Assembly: GCA_039566865.1 (NCBI GenBank)
Contig: CM076957.1
Location: 12,781,896 to 12,845,895, forward strand
Length of the DNA stretch: 64,000 bases
Origin: Aurelia coerulea
Lineage: Eukaryota; Cnidaria; Scyphozoa; Semaeostomeae; Ulmaridae
Direction of reading: 5' to 3'
Shown: positions 1 to 10,052 of the stretch, in pieces
Numbering within the stretch: the stretch's first letter is position 1
How the letters are laid out: every line of letters begins with the position of its first letter
Notes under the pieces: model-generated
The model's input: the letters and a program-made list of their open reading frames with translations, nothing else
Databases searched by the model: none
What the model was told of the DNA's origin: nothing
Made by a program: the position numbers and the translations under genes

Positions 1-1256
1 TTGATATTTTTTTTCGAGATCCTTTATGTTAACGGGATCAAGATTCTTGGCATATATGTCGCTGGCAGAGCTACATTCGTCAAACTTACGAAAATCTCTT
101 TTATGAATTTCGATTTAGGGTCCTTGTTAATTTTCCTATCAATTAAAACAAAGTTAGGCATATGATCTGATATTTTAGCAGTAAGGTTACCACTGACGGC
201 GTGAAAATCAAGGGAGTATACGAATATATTATCCACTAAAGATTGCCTGTGCTTATCTGTGTATCTGGTAGGCTGCAGGATAAGGGGTTGGTAGAAGTTT
301 GAGAACATGAGGTTTATGAAATTTTCAGCAATTTTGATTTTGTCCGTTCTTAGTAAGTCAAGGTTGAAGTCTTCGGAGATTATCACATCCTTATTTTCTT
401 TTGAAAGCTTTTTGAGAACAGACTCTAAATAAACGAGAAACTCAGTTGAATTTCTGCGAGGATGATTGTAAATTACCCCTAAGACAGTTTTCTCGATTTC
501 GATCCAAAAGGTTTCATATTCGCAATCATTGTTAACAAAGGCTTTGTTGAGGTCTTCTCTCACGTCGAATTTGATATTTTCACTTACGAAAAAGCCACAG
601 CCGCCGCTTTTGCTGTGGCCCGTTTGTCCCTTGTAAGAATGATAGCCTGCCAAGGATAAGCTTTCGAAATTGTCTTTATTTGAATGAGTGTGCCATGTTT
701 CAGACAAGGCAATTACGTCAAAACTGAAATCAACATTTTGGAGAAGGATCTCTAGATTTTCAATGTTTCCAAGGAGAGACTGGATATTTGAATGGAACAT
801 TCTTAAAATAGGTCGATTTTGCGTACTAATATTTGCTATTAGTTTATGAAATGAATGAGTAGAATAATAATCGAAATTAGTGTGAAATTTGGCATGATTG
901 TCAATATCATTGTCGAAGTTGTAGTCATGTTCATTTAAATTTAATTTACAAAGATCAAGTTGTCCAAGGAGATGATAATCAGATGATTCCGTGATAGTAA
1001 CCTGACACATACACGAAAAGTCTGAGTTGAAAGCTAATTCTTGCAACGGGTTGTCATCGAGATTAGAGAGCGGAAACTTGTCGTGCCAGCAATGTGAGCA
1101 ACACCATTCATTGAAAATGTTGACAGTATTTGCAAACTGCCAAAATTGAAGTCGGGAACATCTTCTGTGTATTAAGGAATTACAATCACCACAAGGTATT
1201 GACTTTTTGATGTCACGCACCCTTCTGTCACAAACACTACATATCCGTTTCATACC
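1..1256 (-). pseudogene. LINE 5' part: PHD finger fused to APE-type endonuclease (partial)
   Basis: A non-LTR retrotransposon ORF runs from an ATG at 1253 to a stop at 24. The N-terminus has a PHD-like zinc finger (CSVC, CGDC, H-x-x-C, CCSHC spacing) over about residues 5-56. Residues from about 150 are an APE-like endonuclease: FHSNIQSL, ALSETW, the GVIYNHPRR segment, SEDFNLDLL in place of the usual GDFN, SLVDNIFV and ISDHMP. The reading frame breaks near position 105: the next frame stays open to the window edge with sequence typical of the linker before the RT domain, so the RT lies off the left end. The 5' end abuts the BEL element at about 1256, almost at the start codon, which suggests 5' truncation or a very short leader. 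Clade is probably CR1/L2-like. Confidence 0.75.
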
Positions 1257-1438
1257 ATATTAGTTACCTGTACCTCCCCTGTCTCATACTCAACACGCAA
1301 ATACACAACCCCTGCGTAGGCACGTTCACTGGCGTCTGAGAATCCGTGTATTTGTACATTCTGCACTTTCTTACCTTTCAGAAAATAGCACCTGGGAATT
1401 GACACATTTTGCAACTTTGCTAATTCTGATAGGAACAC
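1250..1438 (-). pseudogene. BEL/Pao RNase H-like fragment
   Basis: The frame holds [21 protein letters not shown], the start of the RNase H-like domain that follows RT in BEL/Pao pol (FxDAS catalytic Asp). It is separated from the RT frame (1454-2992) by a short frame break at about 1440-1455 and is cut at about 1256 by the LINE junction. It reads from a GTG, so it has no start of its own and is part of the polyprotein. Confidence 0.7.
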
Positions 1439-1453
1439 TTCATACTTACGACG

Positions 1454-2992
1454 TTAATCACCAGACAATTCCTCGTCCGAGCCACTTTTGTCCAAACAAA
1501 ACTGCTGGAACATTACCTTCAAATTAATCGTGAATAAACTAATACATTCTAAGGGGTCAAAGATCTTCGCAGCTATTTTGAGTGAAGAACGCTTTGTAGG
1601 AGGTAACAAATTTGCGAAGTCAATGACAAAATAAATCTTGTCCGAATCACTATCCCAATTTACACCTAATATTTTCGCCTTATCGTCACTACACGGAGGG
1701 CCTAAAGCCGAATTTACATACGATTGATCTTCTTTGGAAACCTTTGTTTTACTCTCGTTTTGTTTCACATTACCTTTCTCGACCTCTAACGATCTGATGG
1801 CACTCAATGCCTCTCTGTCGTTCGAATTCCATTTCCGAAGGTTAAACCCACCTTTGTCTAAGATTTCCTTGGCATCCATGTAGATTTTCAACGCCTCCTC
1901 AGAGTCATTCGTACCACCTGAGAAGTCATCTGCGTAAAGATGTTCTAGCATACTTACTGCTTGCGGGTGGCTTTCTTTGAATATACTTACGTATTTTCTG
2001 ATTGTCTCTCCTAAGATGGCCGGACTTGGGGTCAAGCCAAATGGAAGGCGGGTCATGCGGAACTGAACAACAGAGGGAGAGTCACTACTCACGTCATCAT
2101 ACCATAAAAACCTGAGAAAATCTCTGTCGGCTTCCTTAATTTCGATATGATGAAAAGTCTTTTCGATATCTGTGGTTAAAGCTATTGTGTGACTCCGGAA
2201 TCTTAATAACGTATCGAACAAATGCAGCATGTAATTTGGCCCAACTTCAAGACGGTCGTTAAGCGTTGACACATCCCTACTACCTTTAGCACTACCGTCA
2301 AAAACAATACGAACCTTTGTTGTATCATGATCTCTACGAATAACACAGTGATGCTGAATAAATTTGGCGTCTACCTTGTTTTCTGTACCTGCGGGAACCT
2401 TTTCTATTATACCGCTTTTCAATTGCTCCTGTATAATATCATCATATTCTTGGCGTAATTGTGGATCTTTCTGTAAGCGAAAAAATACCGATTTCAATCG
2501 TGAATGACACAAATCATAATCAGAAGGCAAAGGTTCCGAAATGTCATCCTTCCAAGGAAGGCTTACCTCGTAGTTCTTGCCATTGAATGTGATGTCAAAT
2601 TCTTTCTTCAGATTTTCTGCATTTGGATTATCGCTTGTTTCAATCCCTGTACTCTCTGTTTTCCAAAATTGTTTCAAGGTTTCAATAAGCTCCTTCTCAT
2701 TGTCAACTGCTGTTTGTTCTTTGACAATAGGCTCTTCCGAACTGTTCGCGTTTTCGTTCACCAAATTTTGATCTATAACACAACAAGAAACAAAATTAGA
2801 ATTTGTACTCGAATCATTTGAAGATAAATCTACGGGGCCAGAAATTAACCACCCAAGCTTGCTACTTATTGCGACAGGGCCTGCGCTCCCCCTTCTTATC
2901 TCGCCTGTAACTACTTCATAAAAATGATCTGTGCCCAGCAATATATCCATCGCGTCATTACCTGAATCTAGGCTATCTGCAAAATTTGAACC
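1454..2992 (-). pseudogene. BEL/Pao pol: protease C-terminal region and reverse transcriptase
   Basis: About 500 residues are open. The N-terminal MDILLGTDHFYEVVTGEIRR with KLGWLISGPV is the retropepsin-like (DUF1758) tail. RT follows: HHCVIRRDHDTTKVRIVFDGSA, LTTDIEKTFHHIEI (motif A with Asp), LPFGLTPSP (motif B), LEHLYADDFSGG (YxDD motif C) and LRKWNSND. Upstream, the frame is open to an in-frame TAA at about 2993. Downstream it ends at 1454, just before RNase H. Length and motif order match BEL/Pao pol. A broken copy. Confidence 0.85.
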
Positions 2993-3265
2993 TTAAGTTA
3001 TGCTAAGAGCTCTATCGCCTAAATCTATGTTAAAGCTAACTTGGCTACATTTCTTCTTCTTAAACCGCTCAGATCCGAATGTGTTTAAGTCTATTTCTTG
3101 TGTGTTTTCTTCAGTTAGCTGCAATTTTTTTTCTTCAATTCCTCCGTGATGTATGTTCTTTGGCTGCCATTATCCAACAGTATTCTTGCCATAACCTTGT
3201 TCTCCCGTTTTTCACCAAACACATGTGCTCTGGCTGTCGGCAATAACACTGTTTGTTTGTTTGCG
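2993..3265 (-). pseudogene. BEL/Pao aspartyl protease fragment
   Basis: Minus-strand translation near 3200-3140 contains MARILLDNGSQRTYITEEL, the retropepsin-like active-site stretch of BEL elements (LDNGS here). A run of A residues at about 3130 shifts the frame. The following frame then reads into the RT ORF, apart from a TAA at about 2993. No intact protease can be made from this copy. Confidence 0.6.
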
Positions 3266-3296
3266 TGAGTCTATTCTAGCCGTTGCTGTGACAGTT

Positions 3297-3611
3297 TCAC
3301 TTCCATTTGCGCCTTTTCCTTGTTTCTTCTTTTTCGGACTGAGATTCTTGCTTCTTTAAACAAATTGATTGATGATGCTTATTATTGCATTTTCGGCATC
3401 TTCGATTACTGTTACAAGAATTCGCTCTATGTCCCTTTTCTAGGCAAACAAAGCAACGTCTCTGCTTTGATAAAATCTCCTTCCGCTTTTTCGGATCCGT
3501 GACCTTTTCGCATTGATATGAAAGATGTTCCCCCTCACAAAAGTAGCACTGAGGGCTTGTCTTGGTCGATGGATTGATACCTTTTTCTCTGTTTCTCCAA
3601 CAAACGGACAT
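3297..3611 (-). pseudogene. BEL/Pao gag nucleocapsid zinc knuckles
   Basis: Three Cys/His clusters lie in a row: CYFCEGEHLSYQC, CFVCLEKGHRANSC and CRKCNNKHHQSIC. This is the usual BEL/Pao gag C-terminus, which binds RNA. The frame overlaps the upstream gag frame (3440-3934) by 172 bp, with the true reading moving from one to the other near 3590, so a single-base shift has occurred. Confidence 0.75.
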
Positions 3612-4394
3612 GTTTCCCTCGCTTCGATTTCCTTTCGTATAATTCCTAAAATATCCTTCCTCGACCAGATATCCGATTTTGTTTCTCGAGACACATGCAA
3701 CGCGACATCCTTTGGCATTCGCTTCAAAACAACAAGGATAAGCAAACTTTCATAATTTTCTTGCTTTACTCCCAACGATTCGAGGCCACGTATATGAATG
3801 CTTATATTGTCGAAAATTTGTCTCAACTGGGCGACAGTGTCATTCGGGCTGTACTGCAAATTTAACAAACTCTCCATATGTACTTGCAATATCTTCTGCT
3901 TGTGACCGAAGCGTTCGTGTATAATTTTCTTCAATGATCTCCAATCCTTGAATAACGCGAAAAGCTTCTCCTTCTAAGATATTAACCAAGTAGTTAAACT
4001 TGTGAACTGGTGTGAGACTATCGTTTTTGTCGATCGAACTCTCAAAGCTTTGCCAAAACGAATAAAATCGAGTTATGTCCCCATTAAATCGTGGCAAAGC
4101 TATCTTCGGAAGTCAAACTCCGCTATTTTGGCTTGAACTACCAGAGGTATTTGAAATATTCTGGATTCCTGCCCCTGTTCCTTGTGGGGGTCTTGTTGGT
4201 GAACTGGTGGTAAATGCATTTGCTAAATTGGCATCTCTATCGGGTAATTTTTTCTTCTCTGCTCTCTTGGTAAAGCTTTCAGTTTTGCTCACAGTTTCTG
4301 TCACACGAGCCGTAACATTCGTTGATTCTTCTATGATTTTCTCGATCTCCGATACCTCACACTTTAACAACAACTTCTCGTCTGTATCTTCCAA
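3440..4394 (-). pseudogene. BEL/Pao gag (DUF1759-like), interrupted
   Basis: Two open pieces join across defects. 4113-4394 is a polar, Lys/Glu-rich N-terminus ending at an in-frame TGA (4113-4115). Immediately after it, in the same frame, comes LPKIALPRFNGDITRFYSFW, the hallmark of the DUF1759 capsid region, running to about 3930. There the frame shifts into HERFGHKQKILQVHMESLLNL, which continues the same domain to about 3600. The order and spacing match BEL gag. At least one stop and one frameshift make it non-functional. Confidence 0.75.
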
Positions 4395-4570
4395 GATCGT
4401 TAATTAACGTCTGCAACCGTTGGGTCTGTACTGCTCAAAATGTGTTCCGCTTGAATTTCGAATTTTGTAATACTTGAACGTGTCGCATTCCACTATCATC
4501 TCCCGTTCTAGTGTCTTGACTTTCGTCGTCACTGCCCATCCTGCAAAATACTTCGAATCAATCGCTCTGC

Positions 4571-4586
4571 CCCACGTTGGGCGCCA
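4571..4586 (-). promoter_or_regulatory. tRNA primer-binding site of the BEL element
   Basis: On the minus strand TGGCGCCCAACGTGGG lies 2 nt downstream of the LTR end. The leading TGG pairs with the CCA end of a tRNA. Its position directly next to the LTR supports the element's orientation. Confidence 0.8.
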
Positions 4587-4588
4587 TA

Positions 4589-4900
4589 TGTTGTGTTGGT
4601 TGGGTCGAGCCGATATGAGACGAAGAAGAATACCACAAAGTTTGACGTTTTCTCTTTATATATGAAACAGCAACTAAACAGTAACGATTATGACTATAAT
4701 AAGTGGTAAATGAATAAATGGATGCAGTGAATTTGATTTGAACGCCTTTATGCGAACTTTTGTCTGTTACCAAAACTCTTCGACCTTATTGCCGAATGAT
4801 CACATGTTTTTCTTATGTCTGCACTCTACGTGCTCTTAACTCGAACTGCCAGTTACAGAGGCATGGCCAGAAGTCTGGGTTCGAGAAGGAAGTCACAACA
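4589..4900 (-). repeat. LTR (5' LTR of the BEL element)
   Basis: 312 bp bounded by a 7-bp perfect inverted repeat, TGTTGTG at 4589-4595 and CACAACA at 4894-4900, with TG...CA ends. It sits 2 nt from the primer site. The partner LTR is not in the window. Confidence 0.75.
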
Positions 4901-5777
4901 TCACGCAAGGGCACGATGCCAAACAAATGAATGAGTTGTCATTTCCTTCACAATAGTTAAAAAGCAGAAGTGCTACACTGTGATTTGACTTCGAAATAGC
5001 TGCATTTGGACAGCAATTTGACTGTAAGAACGAAATCAGTCAAATTGTAGTTAATTTTCAGCACTGCAACTTTGATGAAGGGAAGGGGTATTTGTGCTAA
5101 TATATGTTTACTTACCAAGATGTTATCGAAGAATGAGTTTTCTAGTTTTCAGAGTTTTTGCTAGATTCTCAGCTTTCTCGCTTTAGGATTATTTGATACT
5201 TGAATATTTTCTTGATTTGAGAAAAGATGCTTGTTTTGAGAATATTTCTCTTACCAAAAGGTAACATCAAGGGAAAAAAACTTTCGTGAGAAGAAACTTT
5301 CGGGTTTTTGCGATTTTAGCCAAATTCACGAAAGTTTATTCCAAGAAATTTCTAAAAATGTATTCCCACATCAATTTCCTAGAACATACCAATTCGCATA
5401 TTTCTATTCCCACAAATCATGTTATTTTCGCAGCACGCAAAATTTCATTTCTGCAACATTTCCAATTTTGGTCGATTCACGAAAGTTGATTCCAAACCTT
5501 TCGCGTTTCCAACTCGCAATAGTTTCTTCCTATGTGAGATTTTATCAAATAGTAAGTTTTTCAGTTTTCAAATTTTTTCAGACCACAAGCCTCCTTTATT
5601 AAAGAATATTTGATACCAAAGAAACACATATACTCATCAAGATGAAAATTCTTGAGTTTTGTGAATTTTTATGCCAAGAGTATTTTGTTTGTTTCTGTAA
5701 CTGTTAAAACAGTTCTTTCAAGAAATAGTCTACTCGATTTAAGAATACGCAAAATTCTTAGTTTGTAATAAATTCTT
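4901..5777. other. AT-rich intergenic stretch without genes
   Basis: No coding sequence or RNA gene is recognised. It contains degenerate copies of short phrases (for example ATTCACGAAAGTT near 5326 and 5476), which look like a decayed repeat. Confidence 0.5.
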
Positions 5778-5778
5778 A

Positions 5779-5998
5779 CGAATCCTGTTTCAAAAAAATC
5801 TTTCACAATTATTGTTTTTCAAGGCTTTCTTTGCTTGAAACGAGAAAATATGCTAGCAAAAGTTTTTTCTTGGTGAGAATCAGAAATTTGCCGAATCCTG
5901 TTTCAAGAAAAATCTTTCTTAATCATTATTTTTCATGGCTTTCTTTGCTTGAAAAGAGAACAGATGCTAGCAAAAAGTTTCCTTGGTGAGAATCAGAG
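5779..5998. repeat. Tandem duplication, about 113-bp unit, two copies
   Basis: Copy 1 starts at 5779 and copy 2 at 5892 (both begin CGAATCCTGTTTCAA and reach CTTGGTGAGAATCAGA). Copy 2 is split by the hAT element at 5999-7090 and resumes at 7099. Copy 1 therefore acts as an empty site for that insertion. Confidence 0.8.
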
Positions 5999-7090
5999 CA
6001 GTGGCGGCTGGTGAGGAAAATATTTGGTGGGGCAATATTGGGAAGGAGCGGGGTCTGGGGGCGCAGCCCCCAGAAAATTTTCAGTGACCACGCCCTTCAA
6101 ACGCTCGGAAAATGCTGGCAACGCCCTTTTCGATACATTTTCTAGAAACTTTCTGTAGAAACTTGGCATACCTAGTTTTCGTTCTGCAAGTACTTACTTA
6201 CGGCAGAGTAATACCTCGAAAGATATTTCCTTGCCTTCCTTTGTTTTGATCTCAAATTTTGTATAAAGTGTTATTTCTCTCTGAAGAATGCAACAAACAT
6301 TTTAAATCACAACAAAATAGACATCAGTCGCAAGCACCGTACTGTGTCCAAGTTTTTTCTGGTTGAGACTCGCCAACAAGCAAAAGAGGCAAGGATAGGA
6401 AACAGTAGGCCCTCCAAAAACTCGCTGCAACCTGTAAGCCAGTCTTACCTTGAATACCAGCTCCTTGTAAATCCACGCGATGATTACTTCAACTGAAATT
6501 CTGGGCAACCTGCTGGCCCAAACGCTGTACTTCAAATTTCTCTTCGTGACTTTGTCTACTCTTTGTCTATCACATTTCGATCGTTATTTGACAACAACAG
6601 GCCTACGAAACTACGAAATGTTTGAAGCACCGATTCATGTTGCTGTTGTTGAGTGGGGAGGGCAAATTGATTTCTGCCCAAATTTTATGAAAATTGACCA
6701 ATCAGCTAACTTCATAGAATGACGAAAGCCACGAAAACACTGTATAGTGCACATGACAATAAGGATCTGAGAGGGGCAGAAAAAACTTTGCCCAGAAACA
6801 CGGAAACAAAGAGAAAGTAGGCCAAAGAAATCGCAGCGTCTCTGATAGCCTCAAAGGGAAGCCGATTCTATCAATATCAATAGACATTAGGACGTCAGTT
6901 ATCAATAGAAACAACGACGCCACGCCCACACCTTTGATAGAGCTCACTTTAACAAGTTCCAATACAGTACCGATGTTTTATTCAAATCAAACACAAAATT
7001 AGTTGTTGATTTTGTGATAATTTTTTACTTTTCTTTGAGATTTGCTGGTGGGGCACTGCCCTAAGTGCCCTATAGCACCAGCCGCCGCTG
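5999..7090. mobile_element. Non-autonomous hAT element with 8-bp target duplication
   Basis: 1,092 bp with 15-bp terminal inverted repeats: CAGTGGCGGCTGGTG (5999-6013) and the complement of CAGCGGCGGCTGGTG (7076-7090). The flanks are AATCAGAG on both sides (5991-5998, 7091-7098). An 8-bp duplication with CAG-starting ends is the hAT signature. The short ORFs inside show no transposase motif, so it needs a transposase in trans. Confidence 0.88.
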
Positions 7091-7098
7091 AATCAGAG

Positions 7099-8512
7099 AT
7101 TTGTAGTTTACGATATAACAAATAGCCCTAATACGATCTTTTAGTATGGAGCATTGCGGACACCTCCAGTCCGCAAGAAACCCCTAGCAAAAATCCAGCA
7201 CAAAACCCCGCACAAAACAAAGGCGTCCACAACGCTCAATGGTTTTAGTGAAACAAAAGTAGAGTAAAAGTAAACATTAGCCTGCGCACAGACATTGATC
7301 GCTGGGGAGGAGAGGAGAGAAAAGAATTGCAAAGTCAAAAGGTTGATTGTAATCGCAGTACTCGGTCGTTTTGTGACGGTCATGCCCGGCGCTGACCGCA
7401 CATAGAATTGTTTCAAGAAAATAACAACGCTTTTGCTCGTCTGATTCAACCAACTTATTATCATAAGCGTGTACACTTTTTTAACCAAAATAATATTTCG
7501 TTGTCTGTTCATGTTCAGTCGAAATCTAATCTGATCAGTCTCTCTTTTTCTTTTAATCTCTTTTGTTTGTGTCCGGGGGTGTTTCCCCAATAAGTCTTAA
7601 TACAATACATTATCTTGAATAAAGTCTTTCTATGAGTCACACACTCCCCCTCTTTATTTTATGAATGTTGTCCTCAACATTAACCCTAATCCACATGGGG
7701 GGTGGATTCCACCCTCCTTCAAGGTTTTATTTGCTGCGTTTTTAAACCACATTTGCTATGTCCCCCAGCCTCCCTGACTTTTACTAATTATCTCTTAGCC
7801 ACATTTTGGTGGAAAAATCTTGAACAATAGGACTCACAGGTCACGTGACATGCCCATATTTGGAAGGAAGTAGCAGCAAAAACATTTTTGTCTTCAATGA
7901 TTTCAATGGAATTATTTGATTGAATTATGAAGTATTATACAGCAAATGAATCAGCAAACAAAGGGCTCTAATTTGGTATTGGAATTTCTGGAATTTGATG
8001 ATGTCAGAATTTTTTGATAATGACGTCATTTTGGCCACCATTTTGGACTAATTAGCAATTTGTTCAAGTTCTTTCGAACTTTTTCAATGAAAAACACTCT
8101 AATGATACATTTGCTATAGATAATCACCATTTTGCAGGATCTTTTGTTCTCTTTTTACATAGAATAAATTAATCGCACAAATGACGTCATAAGAATCGGC
8201 TAATTTCTGCCAAAATATCACTCCAAAATCGTTATTTTCAATAAAATAATATCTTATCACCACATACGTTGACAAACTGAGCCAAAAACTGCATCACTTA
8301 CTCATGCATATCTCGATATTCATCGAAATTTTCCGAATGTCTGGCCTGGCGTCTATTTTGGGACAAACTTTAAGTTAATTTTAAATGGTCGCAGGTTTGT
8401 TGTGAAATTCCATGCTCCCTGTGTCATCATTGTGTAATCGTATGTGATTGTGTGTATGTAGGTTGTATTTGTAGTTTAGATATATTGTAAATATTATGAG
8501 CATATAAAAAAA
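7099..8512. other. Intergenic region, no gene recognised
   Basis: Contains polyadenylation-like AATAAAG (about 7618) and several TGACGTCA-type 8-mers, but no supported coding sequence. A 149-codon minus ORF at 7141-7590 has no recognisable domain. Part of this could be the leader or LTR of the Gypsy remnant that follows, but no LTR pair is visible. Confidence 0.4.
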
Positions 8513-9208
8513 AGTCTCATCAAACCAGATGACAACAAATCCACAGATCAGATTTTAGAGCAGTTTTCACCTGTTTTCCATGGACTTGGAAAGCTCCCAG
8601 CCGCACCAGTAAAGCTATACCTAAAGGCAGAATTCAAACCAGTGATTCAACCGCCCAGACCCATTCCCTGCCACCTACAAGAACCCTTTGAGAAATGCAT
8701 CCAAGCCATGCTAAAAGATGGAGTCATTGAAGAGCACACCGGACCAGTGACATGGATATCCAACCCCGTACTCGTCCCAAAACCAGACGGCTCCCTTCGC
8801 ATCACAGTTGATCTGCGCCAAGTCAACAAAGCCATTGAAAACACACACCTCCCCATTCCACGAGTTTAAGATATCCTCCCAATGTTTGCCGGAAAGCAGA
8901 TTTTTACCAAACTTGACCTACGCTCAGTATACCATCAGTTGGAATTGTCAGCAGAATTCCGTGCAGGTGACAAGCTCATGCGCTACAAGCGTCTCGCAAT
9001 GGGAAGCCTACCAGCATCAGATGAGCTCAACAGCCGCTTGCGACCAATGCTGGCAAATATTGCAGATGCAGAAATCATTCATGATGACATTGTCATAGCC
9101 CGTGAAACCCGAGAAACCCACAACAAAACATTGTCTCAAGTCCGTGCTTGTACCATCAACCATTGGAAGCAATTTGGAAATCCGAACAGAAAAATCACTG
9201 CGGCTTGA
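8513..9208 (+). pseudogene. Gypsy reverse transcriptase fragment
   Basis: Translation gives PVIQPPRPIPCHLQ, LKDGVIEEHTGPVTWISNPV, DGSLRITVDLRQVNKAIE and, after an in-frame TAA (8867-8869), the motif A region FTKLDLRSVYHQLEL and HDDIVIA (YxDD-box remnant). After about 9130 the RT thumb and nearly all of RNase H are deleted and the frame moves to the integrase section. Clearly a dead copy. Confidence 0.82.
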
Positions 9209-10052
9209 ACGTATACAAATACGCCATCAGCACATCAATTATGCGGTGAAATGGCACAAAGGATCAGAAAACCCAGCAGACTACCTCAGTCGTCATGCCA
9301 TCCCACTGCAACAATTGCCCTCACGGATAGTGGAAGAAGCCAAAATACACGAGAAGCTGATCTACACCCTCCACACCACCCCATATACAGAGGCCATCAC
9401 ACCACAGCGAATCTTTGAAGCACAACTACAGGATCAACTGTTAACGCACCTGAGACCCTTTGTTCATCTCAATCAAAAACCAACAGACCCAGACCTTACA
9501 CCTTTCAGAAACATCCTCCCAGAACTATCCATCTCTGATGGCGGACTTATCCTGAAAGGAGACAAAATCTTGTTACCCTCCAAACTGCAGGAAGTTGCCA
9601 TCAAACTAGCACACCAGGGTGCACACTCAGGCCAAAGCCAGGTAAAGGGTCGCATTCGAGCCCATTTTTGGTTTCCTTCAATGGACACAGTCAGAGCCAA
9701 ACAACTTGAGCAATGCCATCAATGCCAAATCCACACCTCACCTAACCTGAAGGCATCCCTCACACCAGCTCCTGTACCACTTCACCAATGGGACAATGTC
9801 TCCTTAGACCTCTTCGGTCCCCTGCCAAATAAATGCCACATCCTTGTGTCACGTTGCAAATTGTCCCGCTTCCCTGATGCTAAGATTGTCAAATCTACAG
9901 CGGCCAAAGATGTCATTCCAGCCTTGAGTGGAACTTACAACAACTTTGGGAATCCGATGATACACAAGGCAGACAATGGACCCCCCTTCAACAGTGCTGC
10001 ATTTCAACAATTTTCTGACAAAAGAGGTATTACAGTCAAGCATACACCACCC
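9204..10052 (+). pseudogene. Gypsy RNase H tail and integrase (5' half)
   Basis: The open frame begins with the end of RNase H (WHKGSENPADYLSRH), then a linker, the integrase zinc finger (HQGAHSGQSQVKGRIRAHF with C-x2-C as CHQC), and the core with LDLFGPLPN (first Asp) and HKADNGPPFNSAAF (second Asp). It stops at 10052, where a foldback element is inserted. The remaining integrase resumes after that element. Confidence 0.82.

Larger units (their letters stand above)
1257..4900 (-). mobile_element. BEL/Pao LTR retrotransposon, 3' truncated and decayed
   Basis: On the minus strand the order is LTR (4589-4900), primer site, gag with zinc knuckles, aspartyl protease, RT and the start of RNase H. 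It ends at about 1256, where a LINE begins, so integrase and the 3' LTR are absent from the window. Gag to pol is broken by at least one in-frame TGA (4113-4115), an in-frame TAA at about 2993 and several frameshifts (about 3930, 3590 and 3130). This is a dead copy. The BEL assignment rests on the DUF1759-like gag, the zinc-knuckle triplet, the RT with YADDFSGG, and the LTR ends. Confidence 0.85.

Noticed and set aside
7141..7590. 149-codon minus-strand frame
   Set aside because: No recognisable motif, no supporting neighbours, and basic/hydrophobic blocks typical of chance frames in AT-rich DNA.
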